In this document: positions 23,228-33,205 of the stretch, one piece after another | Layout: every line of letters begins with the position of its first letter | Numbering within the stretch: the stretch's first letter is position 1 | Assembly: GCF_001640805.2 (NCBI RefSeq) | Contig: NC_066849.1 | Span: forward strand, 1,622,404-1,686,403 | From: Lates calcarifer | Taxonomy: Eukaryota > Chordata > Actinopteri > Centropomidae | Reading direction: 5' to 3' | Length of the DNA stretch: 64,000 nt | Notes under the pieces: generated by a model | The model's database searches: none | What the model was told of the DNA's origin: nothing | The model's input: only the letters and a program-made list of their open reading frames with translations | Program-made: the position numbers and the translations under genes

Positions 23228-24572
23228 AGTTGAGTTCCTCCCTGCTTATTCCGGAATCAGGTTGCGGTGGCAACAGGTTAAGCAGGGCATTCCAGATGTC
23301 CCTCTCCCTGGCAACATTTTCCAGCTCCTCCTGGGGGATACCAAGACGTTCCCAGGCCAGATGTGACACATAATCTCTCCAACACGTCCTGGGTCAACTC
23401 TCCTAGGAGGCATCCTAACCAGATGCCCAAACAAACTCAACTCGCTCCTTTTGACGCGAAGGAGCAGGGGCTCGTCTCCGAGCTCCCTCTGGATGTGCAG
23501 GCTTCTCACCCTAACTCTAAGGCTGAGCCTAGACACCCTCCGGAGGAAACTCATTTCAGCCGCCTGTATCCGCGTTCTCGTTCTTTTGGTCACTACCCAG
23601 ATCTCTTGACCAAAGGTGAGAGTTGGAACATAGATCAACAGGTAAACTGAAAGCTTTGCCTTTCGACTTAGCTTCCTCTTCACCAGCGATCCGGTACAGT
23701 GACCACATTACTGCTGACGCCGCACTGATCCACCTGTCAATCTCACACTCCATCCTCCCGTCACTTGTGAACAAGACCCCAAGATACTTAAAATCCTTTG
23801 CTTGAGACAGCAACTCTCCCCCCACCCGGAGGGAACAATCCACTGTTTTCTGGCTGAGAACCATGGCCTCAGATTTGGAGGTGCAGACCCTCATCATGAC
23901 CCACCGCTTCACACTCAGCTGCAAACAGCCCCACGTGAGTGTTGAAGTCCCCCAACAGAACTATGGAATCCCCATCCGGCACCACCCAGAGAATCCAAGA
24001 AGGCAGGATACTCTGAGCTGCTGTTCAGTGCATACACACACACAACAGCTAGAGCCTTACCCCTCGCAACTTTCAGTCGCAGAGAGGTGACCCTTTCGTT
24101 CACATGGGAAAACTCCAACACTGCAGCGCTCAGTTGGGGGCTTATAAGTATCTCACACTCCCACCTGGTGCCTCTCACCTTGGGTGACTCTGGAGAAGGG
24201 GAGACTCCAGTCCCTCTCCAGGATTTTGGTTCCAGAGCCCATGCTGTGTGTAGAGGTGAGCCCAACTATATCTAGTTGGTACCGCTCCACCACCCGCACC
24301 AGCTCAGGCTCCTTCCCTGCCAGAGAGGTGACATTCCATGTCCCTAGAATTAGCATGCTGGACGAGCTCCCATTCCAGGTCTGGCTCTGGGAAGGTGCCT
24401 TGATTTCCCTTGTCCGGGCAAGGTGGCCAACTCTTGAACATTCTGATTCATCAGGGTGTTTATTTTGAACCGCTCTTAGTCCGGCCCATCCCCCAGGACC
24501 AGTTTGCCTTGGGAGACCCTACCAGGGTCTATTGCCCCAGACAACGAAGCTCCCAGGTTCCAGGACTTTCCT
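23228..24572 (-). mobile_element. Rex3-like (RTE clade) LINE, internally deleted, nested in Harbinger
   Basis: Minus-strand reading starts with the 5' leader phrase GGTAGGGTCTCCCAAGGCAA (about 24510-24530). It is followed by an AP-type endonuclease start (GTWNVTSLAGKEPELVRVVE, about 24290-24350) and ISPQLSAAVLEFSHVNERVT, CVYALNSSSEYPAFLDSLGG (to about 23950). The sequence then jumps directly to the end of the RT domain: MRVCTSKSEAMVLSQKTVDC, FKYLGVLFTSDGRMECEIDR, KLSRKAKLSVYLLIYVPTLT, RIQAAEMSFLRRVSRLSLRV and LFGHLVRMPPRRVDPG. The catalytic half of RT and the rest of the endonuclease are deleted at about 23920-23945. The 3' end decays into a CCGGAATAAGCAGG-type sequence like the normal Rex3 end, without an obvious GATG tail. 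Having both the 5' leader and the 3' end suggests the copy was near full length before the deletion. Confidence 0.85.
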
Positions 24573-24727
24573 TGATAACCCCAAGTTAAATCAGAGTTGG
24601 TTAAACTTCCTTTGTAGTACAGGCCTCAGATGTAGACTGTGGGTATAAACCTGCCACAGTGATCACCTCCTCATGTGTAAATGATCCACAAAATAAGTTA
24701 CCCCGACACTATTTTGCAGGAACATCA

Positions 24728-25135
24728 TCATTTCATACAGAGCTTAGCACTGTCCAAAACAATTATGAGAGAGAAATAAGTGGCAAATGTAGCGGTATAT
24801 ATATCCATAAGCACAGACTGGAACATCATGTCCACAGGCAACCTGGGGATTCTGCCGAACATCAGCAGAAAAGGAGCAAAGCCAGTGGTTTCATGAACTG
24901 TCACATTATAGGAGAGGGTGAGTGAACACAGGAGCTGGGGCCATTTATGCTTGACTCTGGGTGGAAGTGCTCTGATCATGTTCCCCAGGGTACGATTGAA
25001 CCTCTCGACTGCTTCATTACCCATGGGATGGTAAGGTGTTGTATGAGACTTTTCAACACCAGTGACTTGGAGCATCTCTGCAATCAGGTTGATGAACGAC
25101 AGCTTTAGCTGACTGGTTGGGACACCAAATTAAGT
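24728..25135 (-). pseudogene. Ty3/Gypsy integrase C-terminal fragment
   Basis: The minus-strand frame contains LQVTGVEKSHTTPYHPMGNE then AVERFNRTLGNMIRALPPR, WPQLLCSLTLSYNVTVHETT and GFAPFLLMFGRIPRLPVDMM. The TPYHPMGNxxVERFNRTL motif carries the catalytic Glu of the integrase DDE core, and the following residues are the end of the core and start of the C-terminal domain. The N-terminal zinc finger and the first two catalytic Asp residues are absent. It lies about 100 bp beyond the right end of the Harbinger element, so it is not part of that insertion. Confidence 0.85.
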
Positions 25136-25600
25136 CATTGCAAACAGTTTAACTTCAGTAAAAGCAGTGTTGATATTGACAATGCATTTTATATTTTCAT
25201 TTTCAGATAATATTCTGTATTCACTTGTTTACAGATTCAATAAAACCTATTTTATTTTTTTAAACCCTTCTGCAGCCTGAATCTAGTTATCTCACATTAG
25301 TTTTACTTAAATGACAGAATGTCTATAAAATGAATCTTTAAATTTTACAGCATTCTTTGCCTAGTATTCTAGTATTCTGTATTATTTGCCTCTGAGAAGA
25401 TGGGCAAGCATGACAAGAAGGACTGAGCTCTGCTGAGACAGCAATAGTTTCTCAGGGGCACACAATTCTCAGCATATTAGCATGGCTCTTGACTCATCCA
25501 TCAATCTACCTGGTATTTAAATTCACAGGCATTTGCCACTGTGACAGGATTCAGGATGTGTGCTTAACCTACATTTGGGGGTGTAAATAAAAAATAAATT
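25136..25600. other. No recognisable gene or repeat
   Basis: AT-rich spacer between the Gypsy integrase scrap and the Tc1-like element. Nothing recognised. Confidence 0.4.
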
Positions 25601-27748
25601 AACCCTTTACAATTTTTTCTATTTCTTCATATATATGAAATCAAATATCATTGGATTTTCATGCAAGTCCTAAAATGAGATTAAGAGAATTAGTGTATGT
25701 GAACCTCCAGGATTAGCAGTTAATTTGAAGGTGCAAATAGAGTCAGTTTTTTTCAATCAGTTGGGAAACATTAAGGTGTGAGATGCTCTGTTTTATTGTT
25801 AAAAAAGAAGGATTTAGCAAACTTAGATTTAGACTTAGACAGACTTTTATTGTCATTCAGTATGCAGCAAGTGTATATAGAACGAAATTTCATTTGCATA
25901 GGCCTCAGTTTTTCAGTTTCAGTGCAGTGCAAATGTATGTGCAAAAATTTCTGCAAGCAGAATGGGAATATATATGCATGAATATTAAATATGTACAAAT
26001 ATTAAGTATGTATTTAAATATGCATCAGCAGTCCAGTGTGAGTCCAGCAGCACTTGAGTATATACAGACAGAAGTGAATTTTTAAGTGTTTAAAAGTCTG
26101 ATGGCTTGGGGGACAAAGCTGTTGTAGAACCTGGTGGTCCTACACCGAATGCTGCAGAACCTCTTTCTAGAGGCCAGCAGGGTACAGTCCATGATGGGGG
26201 TGAGAGGAGTCGCTGCATATCATCCTGGCCCGAGACACACAGCAGTTCTGTGCAACGTCCTGGATGGAGGGGAGATGATTCTCTCTGCTGTCCTCACCAC
26301 TGTCCTCATATCCTTCCAGTCAGAGGCACTACAGCCTCCACACCACACAGAGATACAGCTGGTCAGGATGCTCTCTATGGTGCTTCTGTAGAATGTGATG
26401 ATGGGTGGGGGCAGCTGGGCTCTTGTCATCCTCTGCAGGAAGTACATCCGCTGTTATGCCCTCTTCACCAGTGATGCAGTGTTTACAGACCAGGTGAGGT
26501 CGTCTGTGATGTGCACCTCCAGGAACTTTGTGCTGCTGACCACCTCCACGGTTTTGTTGTTGATGAGTAGTGGAGCATGGCTGGTTCCTCCTGAAGTCGA
26601 CGATGATTTCTTTGGTCTTGTCCACGTTCAGGATCAGGCTGTTGTCTCCGCACCACCCCACCAGCTGCTCCACCTCCTCTCTGTAGGCCAAGTCGTTGTC
26701 ATCCCTGATGATGCCCACCATTGATGTGTCATCTGCAAATTTCACAATATGGTTAGTGGCGTGCCTGGGGACGCAGTCATGTGTCATCAGAGTGAACAGC
26801 AAAGGGCTTAGGACACAGCCCTGAGGGGAGCCTGTGCTGAGGGTGATGACGCTGGAGGTGTTCTGTCCGACCCGCACTGACTGTGGTCTGTCAGTGAGGA
26901 AATCAAGCAGCCAGTTCCGCAGGGGGGTGCTGAAGCTCAGGGGTCCCAGTTTGTCTACCAGGTGTTATGGGATGATGGTGTTGAAGGCTGAAGTCCAGGA
27001 ACAGCAGCCTCACATGAGTGTTCTTCTCTTCCAGGTGTGCGAGGCTCGAGTGTAGAACGGAGGAGATGGCATCCTCAGTGCAGCGGTTTGGCCAGTAGGC
27101 AAACTGGAAGGGGTCAAGCATGGGAGGGAGTCTGGAGATGATGTGCTCCTTTACCAGCCTTTCAAAGCACTTCATCATGACGAGAGTCAGTGCGATGGGC
27201 TGATAGTTGTTGGGAGAGGTGATCTGATCTTCACATCACGTTTATGGATGTGTATCATGGCACAAATAAAGTAGATTTCTGAGGACTTCAGAAACATAGT
27301 TGCTGACACTCATCAGGCTGTAAAAGGTTGCAGTACCATCTAAAGGGTTTGGACTCGACCAATCCACAGTCAAACAGATTATTTACAAATGGAGGAAGTT
27401 CAAGACCATTGTTACCTTCCCCAGGAGTGGTTGACCAACAAAGACCATGACAAGGGCAATGTGTTTAATAGTTGATGAGGTCACACATGAACCTAGGGTA
27501 ATTTCTTAGCAACTGAAGGTTTCTTTTACATTGGCTAACGTTGATGTTCTGAGTCCACCATCAGGAGAAGAATGAACAACAGTGGTGCATATGGAAGGGT
27601 TGCAAGGAGAAAGCCACTGCTCTCCAAGAACATTGATGCCTGTCTGCAGTTTGCTAAAGATCACATGGACAAGCCAGAAGGCTGTTGGAAGAATGTTTTC
27701 TGTACGGATAAAACCAAAATCAAACTTTCTGGTTTAAATGAGAAGCAT
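25601..27748 (+). mobile_element. Tc1-like transposon split by a LINE, 3' half lost
   Basis: The 5' part (25601-25820) matches the non-coding terminal region of a Tc1-like family also present at 54153-55325. Shared phrases include CATTGGATTTTC, CAAGTCCTAAAA, GGATTAGCAGTTA and CTGTTTTATT. After a 1.4-kb LINE the sequence resumes at about 27222 with the transposase start: ATG at 27257 followed by a TAG five codons later where the family has Glu, then HQAVKG. Further on it reads GRVARRKPLLSKNIDACLQF, AKDHMDKPEGCWKNVF and CTDKTKIKLSGLNEKH, containing the first catalytic Asp of DD34E. Similarity ends at about 27748, so the rest of the catalytic domain and the right end are missing. Multiple stops make it inactive. 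Confidence 0.82.
25821..27220 (-). mobile_element. Rex1-like LINE nested in the Tc1-like element
   Basis: The minus strand reads RT motifs in order: [40 protein letters not shown], a disrupted VRLLFLDFS motif, then in the 26329-26877 frame [33 protein letters not shown] (FADD intact) and [20 protein letters not shown] with [13 protein letters not shown] shifted frame at 26220-26447 gives [20 protein letters not shown] and [18 protein letters not shown]. The 3' end is a short TCTAAG/TCTAAA tandem (plus ACTTAGATTTAGACTTAGAC, 25821-25840) next to Tc1-like sequence. The 5' truncation at about 27220 falls just before the Tc1-like sequence resumes. The 182-codon frame is the longest open frame in the window. 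Confidence 0.85.
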
Positions 27749-27959
27749 TTAAGAAGCCATTATCCAAGGTAAAATCATTGTTTAAAAGTAGGGCTGGCAG
27801 CAGCAGTGCCAGTTTGTCTTACCTGAGTCCTCTGCACAACCTATAAGATCAGTGGTTATTACTATTGTTGAACAGAAGATTTGATACTGAATGTTTTTTT
27901 GATGTCATGTATGACACATTTTTTAAATCGTGCTCTCGTTTCTACAGAGCACAATATAC

Positions 27960-28205
27960 CACTATGCATATATGATTATCATTGATTATTGTTTGGCTGC
28001 CCCAACACGTCTTTAGACTCTCCAATTGATCAGAAATGCAGCAGCACGATTATTGACAGGAACGAGTAAAAGAGATCATATTTCTCCTGTTTTAAATTGT
28101 CTACATTGGCTCACTGTAAAATCCAGAATAGAATTTAAAACAACACCAACCGTTAATGGTCAGGCACTATCATATCTTCAAGAAGTTATTGTCCATTATT
28201 ATGAA
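27960..28205 (+). pseudogene. L2-clade LINE C-terminal fragment
   Basis: The frame at 28026-28250 opens with IRNAAARLLTGTSKRDHISP then VLNCLHWLTVKSRIEFKTTP and GQALSYLQEVIV. This matches the (V/I)QNAAARLLTGTRKRDHITPVLxSLHWLPVxxRIxFK signature at the end of L2-clade RT proteins. Upstream bases 27975-28020 fit the preceding DYCLAAPTRL segment in another frame. It is truncated on both sides. Confidence 0.75.
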
Positions 28206-28325
28206 CACTGTTTAGAGCAGTGGAGATGGCATCCTCTGTGGATCTATTGATTCTGAATGTAGACTGGCTTTAATCTTCTGGACAACCAGTTGTCTAAGCA
28301 CTTCATCACCATTCTGCTAAGACAA
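28175..28325 (-). pseudogene. Small Rex1-like RT fragment
   Basis: Minus-strand codons give a VMKCLDNWLSRR-like segment and, after a shift, a PxRxxEDAIS-like segment; the DNA phrase GGAGATGGCATCCTCTGTGGATCTATTG resembles the same region at 26.9-27.1 kb and 49.99-50.1 kb. Only about 150 bp remain. It abuts the L2 fragment above, so one element was probably inserted into or recombined with the other. Confidence 0.5.
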
Positions 28326-28410
28326 CTGGCTGAAGTGCTTAGTTACTCTATCATAGCAAGAGACTTATGTTCTGTAATGTTCTGTGAAGCAGAAACTAAA
28401 GTCAAGCATT

Positions 28411-28697
28411 GGATGGCTGTGGCTCAGCAGGTAGTGAGCAGTGGTTTGATCCCTGTCACGGGTTCTTTCTTAAACCTTAAGCTAATCCCCTACTCCTCCA
28501 GTTGAAATCTTTGGGCAAGATACTAAACCAAATTACCCCAGTGTATCACTGTTGTTTGAATGGGTGTGTATGCTAAATCAATTAGTGTATAAAACAAGCA
28601 CTGAATGAATGGGTGAATGTGACCTGTAGTGTAAAGCACTTCGAGTGGTTGATAAGACTAGAAAAAGTGCTATTTAAGTGCAGTCCATTTACCATTT
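28411..28697 (+). repeat. tRNA-headed SINE, type 1, copy 1
   Basis: Starts with a tRNA-like A-box region TGGCTCAGCAGGTAGTGAGC and a weak B box GGTTTGATCC, continues CTTTGGGCAAGATACTAAACC and AATGGGTGAATGTGACC, and ends with AGCACTTCGAGTGG and CAGTCCATTTACCAT. Three other copies occur at 29520, 35731 and 57919. The body has the same order in each. This copy is missing part of the central body. Confidence 0.75.
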
Positions 28698-29519
28698 ATT
28701 GTTCTGTGCAGAACTTCACTTGAAATTCCATGCTCCAGAAAAATCCATGTTATTATTATTTATTCTGTCCACAAATTTGAACCAGTGAGATTATTTAGAT
28801 ATTTTGTCTGTGTTGTCAGTTTGCTGTGACCTCATTATGTGTTGTGTGTTCTAAGTAAAACTTTTTGGTGAATGTAATCACTTTACAGTGTCCTTACAGT
28901 TATTTCTACTTAGTGCTTTGTTTTTGTCAGATTATTGTCAGGACAGTGAGGAGAACGCACTATTTTTGTGATTATTTTCTTCCTCAGGTGGAGATTATAA
29001 CCAAATGATTACATTCTGCATGACAGCCATTTATTTCAGTGATCCAGTTGATTAATAAAGTAGTTACTGCACAAAATTCAGAGGTCAGTTTTGTTGAAGG
29101 CCACATGATATACAATGATGAAGGTGTAACAGCCCTGTCCGAAGATGTGTCTGTAGCAATTTCCACCCTGCAGCTTGCAGTTAGTTAGAGTTACGCCTCT
29201 ATGTCTTGTCATGTCCTTCAGCCACAGTGGCTTCACAGCATAGTCTTGGAGCTCCTTCTGACAAACACACACACACACATCCCTCAAGGGATGCACTGGA
29301 CAGCTGTGTGCTACCTACATCTTGTGTGTGTGAGCATGTGTATATGCATGTGTGTATGTATGTTGGTGTCAGTCACAAGGCAGTTGATGAATGTATCTCA
29401 TGTCATCTCAAGGTAACAGCTAAATGGCCCAAATGGCACCGTGCCCGTCACTCATCTATTAGCACCTGCTGACAATAACTGACTCACTTTCACTCAGGCA
29501 CAAGTTATGTATTTTAGAT
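28698..29519. other. No recognisable gene; short CA/GT tracts
   Basis: AT-rich, with (AC)n at about 29266-29279 and a GT-rich stretch at 29320-29372. The small frames over these tracts are simple-sequence artefacts. Confidence 0.4.
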
Positions 29520-29792
29520 GGATGGTAAATGGACTGTACTTATATAGCGCTTTTCTAGTCTTTTGGACCACTCAAAGCGCTTCACACCACAGATCACATT
29601 CACCCCATTCACACACATTCATACACAAAGTTTTTTCTATACATTCACACACATTCACACCCATGCACACACATCGGAGTTCAGTATCTTGCCCAAGGAT
29701 ACTTCGGCATGCAGACTGGAGGAGCCAGGAATCGAACCACCGACCTGATTGGTGGGCGACTGCTCTACCTCCTGAGCCACAGCCACCCCACC
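29520..29792 (-). repeat. tRNA-headed SINE, type 1, copy 2
   Basis: Reverse orientation of the same element: it begins GGTAAATGGACTGTACTTAT (the 3' end) and finishes at GAGCCACAGCCACCCC (the tRNA-like head). The B box reads GGTTCGATTCC on the minus strand, better preserved than in copy 1. The body includes TCTTGCCCAAGGATACTTCG. A CA/TTCACACA-rich expansion lies at about 29610-29670. It ends about 30 bp before the Rex1-like relic at 29826. Confidence 0.82.
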
Positions 29793-29825
29793 AGTCTATG
29801 GTCAAGTCTTTAACGTATTGGAGTT

Positions 29826-30662
29826 TTAAGTACAAAAGAGACTTATCAGGCTTATCACAATCATGGAGAGTTTAGCAAGGTGACAGCTGAAGGGAAAAAG
29901 CTGTTCCTGAAATGGTCCTGGAATGGAAACTCCTCTAGCACCCCCCAGAGGGGCAAACAGTCTGTGAGTGGTGTCCCTGACGACACCCTCCACAGACACC
30001 ACTTGTGCTGCACAACAGCAATGGTGGGGAGTGGAAAAGTGGTGAGGCATTGCTACACCATACTGAGATGCAGTTGTTAAGAATGCTGTCAAGAGCATAG
30101 TGGTAAAAGTTTGCCAGAATCTGAGGAGACACGTGGACCTTCTTCAGTCTCCTATAGAAGATGAGACAGTGGTGAGTCTTCTTGACAGGGCTGAAGTGTT
30201 GAAGGTCCAAGACAGGTCCTCAGAGATAGAGACTTGATGTCTCAGTGATACAGATGAAGGTGTGTGTGCCACATTTTATCTTTCTGAAGTCCACAATTAT
30301 CCCTTTGGTCTTCTTGATGTTGAGTGCCAGGTTTTTATCAGCATACCATGCCACCAGGTGCTAGACTTCCTCCCTATAGCCTCCCTCCCTATAGTCTTCT
30401 GTAAAATGTAAAATGGTATTAGAACAATGTGCAGGCATGCAGTTGTAGGTGAAGAGGGAATAGAGGAGAGGGCTCAGCACACAGCCCTATGGGACGCTAG
30501 TGTTCAGGGTGATGGTTGAGGAGGTGGTGGTGTCTAACCTTACAGACTGGGGTGTGTTGGTTAGAAAGTCCAGTGTCCAGTTACAGAGGGAGGTGGTAAT
30601 GCCCCAGATCACTAGTTTGATGATCAGATTGGAGTGGATGATGGTGTTGAATGCTTAACTGA
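29826..30662 (-). mobile_element. Rex1-like LINE relic, RT 3' half
   Basis: On the minus strand the order is [49 protein letters not shown], then a decayed catalytic box where HFTEDYRE replaces the KFADDT type. It continues with LNIKKTKGIIVDFRKIKC and the frame 29935-30210 MDLQHFSPVKKTHHCLIFYR, RRLKKVHVSPQILANFYHYA. The FADD box is therefore lost, and stops interrupt the frame. The 3' non-coding end seems to be partly replaced by the SINE at 29520-29792. Confidence 0.78.
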
Positions 30663-30995
30663 AGCTAATTCTCACATAGATAATCCATTATTATCACATA
30701 AATCTAATAACAAAGCATCACTCCTATTGAATTATGTTCCCCCCCAAGGTTTTTTTATTCCACCAGCCAAGATTGGAAAGGTCAAGGCAGGGGCCTTGCA
30801 GTAATACACAGAAACAATATTAGCTGCTTCCTACTCACAGAAATAATAATAATAATTTAAAAATGCTGTTTGTTTTAATCCACAGATCATCTAAACTAAG
30901 CTCTGGTTTCATTCAGGAATTTTTAGACCTTTTTATCACATATCATGTTCCATTGTACTATAATTCTTAGTGATTTTAATATTTGTGTTTGGTGA

Positions 30996-31930
30996 CTAGG
31001 GTTGTAAAATTTCAAAAGTAGGACACTTTCCATGGGAATTAATGGAAAATAACTGGAAATTTGCAGAATTGCAGGTTAGCCTGTAACAGGGAACTTAAAT
31101 GCAAATGTATCTTGCAGCGCAATGTTGGTTTAAACAAGCAGATTTGATGCAAATTAAGTTGAATTTCTACCCTGCTCTATGCATTCCCCCATCACGTGCA
31201 CAGTTAATTTCTAGAATCCTGCTAACTACAGCAGGACTATTGAGCCCACAGAGCCCACAGACTACATCCAGTCAGTTTACCATATCATATTACTGGGCTA
31301 AATATATCTGATCTGTGCTAGTAAAGTTTAACTAGTAAAAAATAAATAAAAACATGATTATACTGTAGCTACCTAACCAGTAAATCAGAGATGCTAAATG
31401 TAAGCTAGCTAACACCATTTCACTGACAATTTGAGTCTGTTTCTGCTCGAGGTTTCTGCCTCTTAAAATAAAGCTTTTCCTTGCCACTGTCACCTAGTGC
31501 TGCTAATGGTGGGAATTGTTGGTTCTCTCTTTGTAACAATTACAATATAAAGCATATGGTCTAGACCTTCTCTACATGGAAAATACCTTGAGATAACTTC
31601 TGTTTTGATTTGACGCTATATGAATAAAAATTGACTTGACTTGAATTTAACAGGCTAGCTATTATGATAGAGTGCTGCTTCCCAAACAAGATGGTAGCTA
31701 GCTCAACTGTGATGCTATTTCTTCAGCCAGTTTTCTGTTCATACAAGACTGTAGTTTAGAGTTTGACTCAGCTGCTGAATGATGAGTGTTCATCTATTCA
31801 TCTAGCCTGTGTGTATTCATTTATCCAGCATCAATCGTAAAATATTTATAGTTTTCAACTTGGAATATTTCTAAAATTCCCCAGCTTAACTTCCCATGGA
31901 AAGTTTCTGGAAAGTTTCCAGAAATATACC
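30996..31930. mobile_element. hAT-like non-autonomous element inserted in L2
   Basis: The left end CTAGGGTTGTAAAATTTC has a hAT-type terminus. Sequence near both ends carries related inverted phrases: CACTTTCCATGGGAATTAATGG on the left and TTCCCATGGAAAGTTTCTGG on the right. I recognise these as part of a dispersed fish repeat. The extreme right terminus is eroded and no 8-bp target duplication is visible. It carries its own insertion or captured piece, an L2 3' tail at 31432-31648. Class is inferred from the terminus only. Confidence 0.58.
31432..31648 (+). mobile_element. L2-clade LINE 3' UTR and tail inside the hAT-like element
   Basis: The sequence CTGCTCGAGGTTTCTGCCTC, TTTTCCTTGCCACTGTCACC, GGTGGGAATTGTTGG, ATGGTCTAGACC and CCTTGAGATAACTTCTG, then TATATGAATAAAAATTGACTTGACTTGAA, is the typical 3' UTR of fish L2 elements ending in an ATTGA/CTTGA-type tandem. 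Only the 3' end is present, as expected for a strongly 5'-truncated insertion. It belongs to a different L2 subfamily from the copy that surrounds it, whose end reads AAGGTGCTATCTAAA. Confidence 0.8.
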
Positions 31931-33205
31931 GTAAATTGTCTGCCTCTTTCCACCTCTCCTCCCAGCAATTATGATGGGCACACAGTTGACCTTGAACTCT
32001 CTCTAGTTTATGTGTGGAAGATGCAAATTTGGTTGATTTGGCCATCTCTGATCACAAAGTGCTTATGCAGGTGCCATTCCTCTCTCCTGACCCCTAATCC
32101 CCCACACTGATTTGCTTCCATACCCTAGATTCACTCTCTGTTCCTCACTGTCAAGCTTTTAATACCTCAAAGAAAGTTTTCAGTACCTATGACTACCAGG
32201 GTCAACCAGAGTCAAAATCTTTTTTACTGTGGTTAAAAGAATAAAAAATAATTGAAATACATAGTGATTCCCTTGCTTTTCTTAAACGTCCGATGTCCAC
32301 TAATCAGTCTGCAATCAAAGAAGCAAGGGACTCCTCTTTTTCACAGATTGCTAAACAGAATAATAATCCCAAAAATCTCTTCAATCAAAACTATAAATTC
32401 TGTGATTGGCCCTGCAGTTGAATCCTACCTGGAGAATTTCTCTATTTTTTCAACAACAAATTACTGGATATTTGGAAGAACTTTAGAAGAATTCAAAGAG
32501 CTTGGTGTTGACCTCTGCCTATATTCAGCACTTACTTTAGTGAAATCCCTGTTAACCCTGGAACACACCTGCACCCAAAACTGCATTCTCACTTGGTTCT
32601 TGAAATCAGTATTTCAGACACTTGGCCCAAATACATTAGCCATTATTAACTGCTCTCTGTTTGCTGGCATTTTACATTCAATTTTAACATGCCATTTTTA
32701 TCAAAGATTTTAGGAAAAATGTCTCCACATAAGTGATTTCTTTGATGAACAATAACCAAATTTTTTGAAAAATGTCAATCTAGTTTTGGTTCACTGCTCT
32801 GATAAAGGTCTCCAATATCCTGTCTCCTGAAACTGATACTAGCTAATACATTTCAATTCTCCCTGCCCTCAGCTCAGCCATTGACAAGGTAGACCACAAT
32901 TTCTTAGTAAGCCTTTTGAAAAATTATGTTGGAATCAAAATCTCAACTTGTGACTTGCTATTTAGGCCCCTCAGCTGTGAAGCTCCCTGCCTGGAGATCT
33001 CAAGCAGACAAAATTCACTATCCTCTTCTTAACTCACTTTTGTGTCATGGCTTTTTTTAACTGATGGTATTTGCTGTAATTGTTTTAATTATCATTTTAT
33101 TAACATTTTATTATTAGATTAGATTTATGTTTTTTGATTTCAGTACATTTATTCATTTTTGTTTGTGTTTTGAAAGGTGCTATCTAAACAAAGCTGAGCT
33201 CATCT

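Larger units (their letters stand above)
20853..24627. mobile_element. PIF/Harbinger transposon, interrupted by a Rex3-like LINE
   Basis: The left terminus GAGGCCTGTACTATGAAG and the reverse complement of the right terminus GAGGCCTGTACTACAAAG match at 16 of 18 positions, framing a segment with the two genes characteristic of this superfamily: a DDE transposase (21067-22316, plus) and a Myb/SANT-like protein (22736-23221, minus). The genes are convergent. A Rex3-like LINE occupies about 23228-24572 and separates the Myb-like gene from the right terminus. Without it the element would be about 2.4 kb. A clean 3-bp target duplication is not visible, although AGA occurs next to both ends one base out of register. 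Confidence 0.85.
30665..33205 (+). mobile_element. L2-clade LINE, internally deleted, interrupted by a hAT-like insertion
   Basis: The endonuclease part (30665-30992) reads DWKGQGRGLAVIHRN and ALVSFRNF...SDFNICV, matching the GRGGGLAVIxxN and GDFNIHV motifs of L2 apurinic-type endonucleases. After a roughly 0.94-kb insertion it resumes at about 31960 with GHTVDLEL and EDANLVDLAISDHKVL, including the catalytic SDH. Linker and RT N-terminus follow, with LTWFLKSVFQTLGPNTLAI INCSLFAGI-type sequence in the frame at 32252-32713 and AIDKVDHNFLVSLLKNYVGI near 32877-32935. Sequence then jumps to the protein C-terminus and 3' UTR, ending AAGGTGCTATCTAAACAAAG at 33174-33193. The catalytic palm, thumb and most of the C-terminal domain are deleted at about 32960. 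Confidence 0.75.

Noticed and set aside
28260..28345. Inverted repeat around CCAGTTGTCTAAGCACTTCA
   Set aside because: The complementary blocks are in the same order on both sides, not mirrored, so they do not form a single hairpin; probably a rearranged LINE fragment.
29201..29472. Protein-like frames over TG/CA repeats
   Set aside because: Translations are dominated by His-Thr or Cys-Val repeats from simple sequence.
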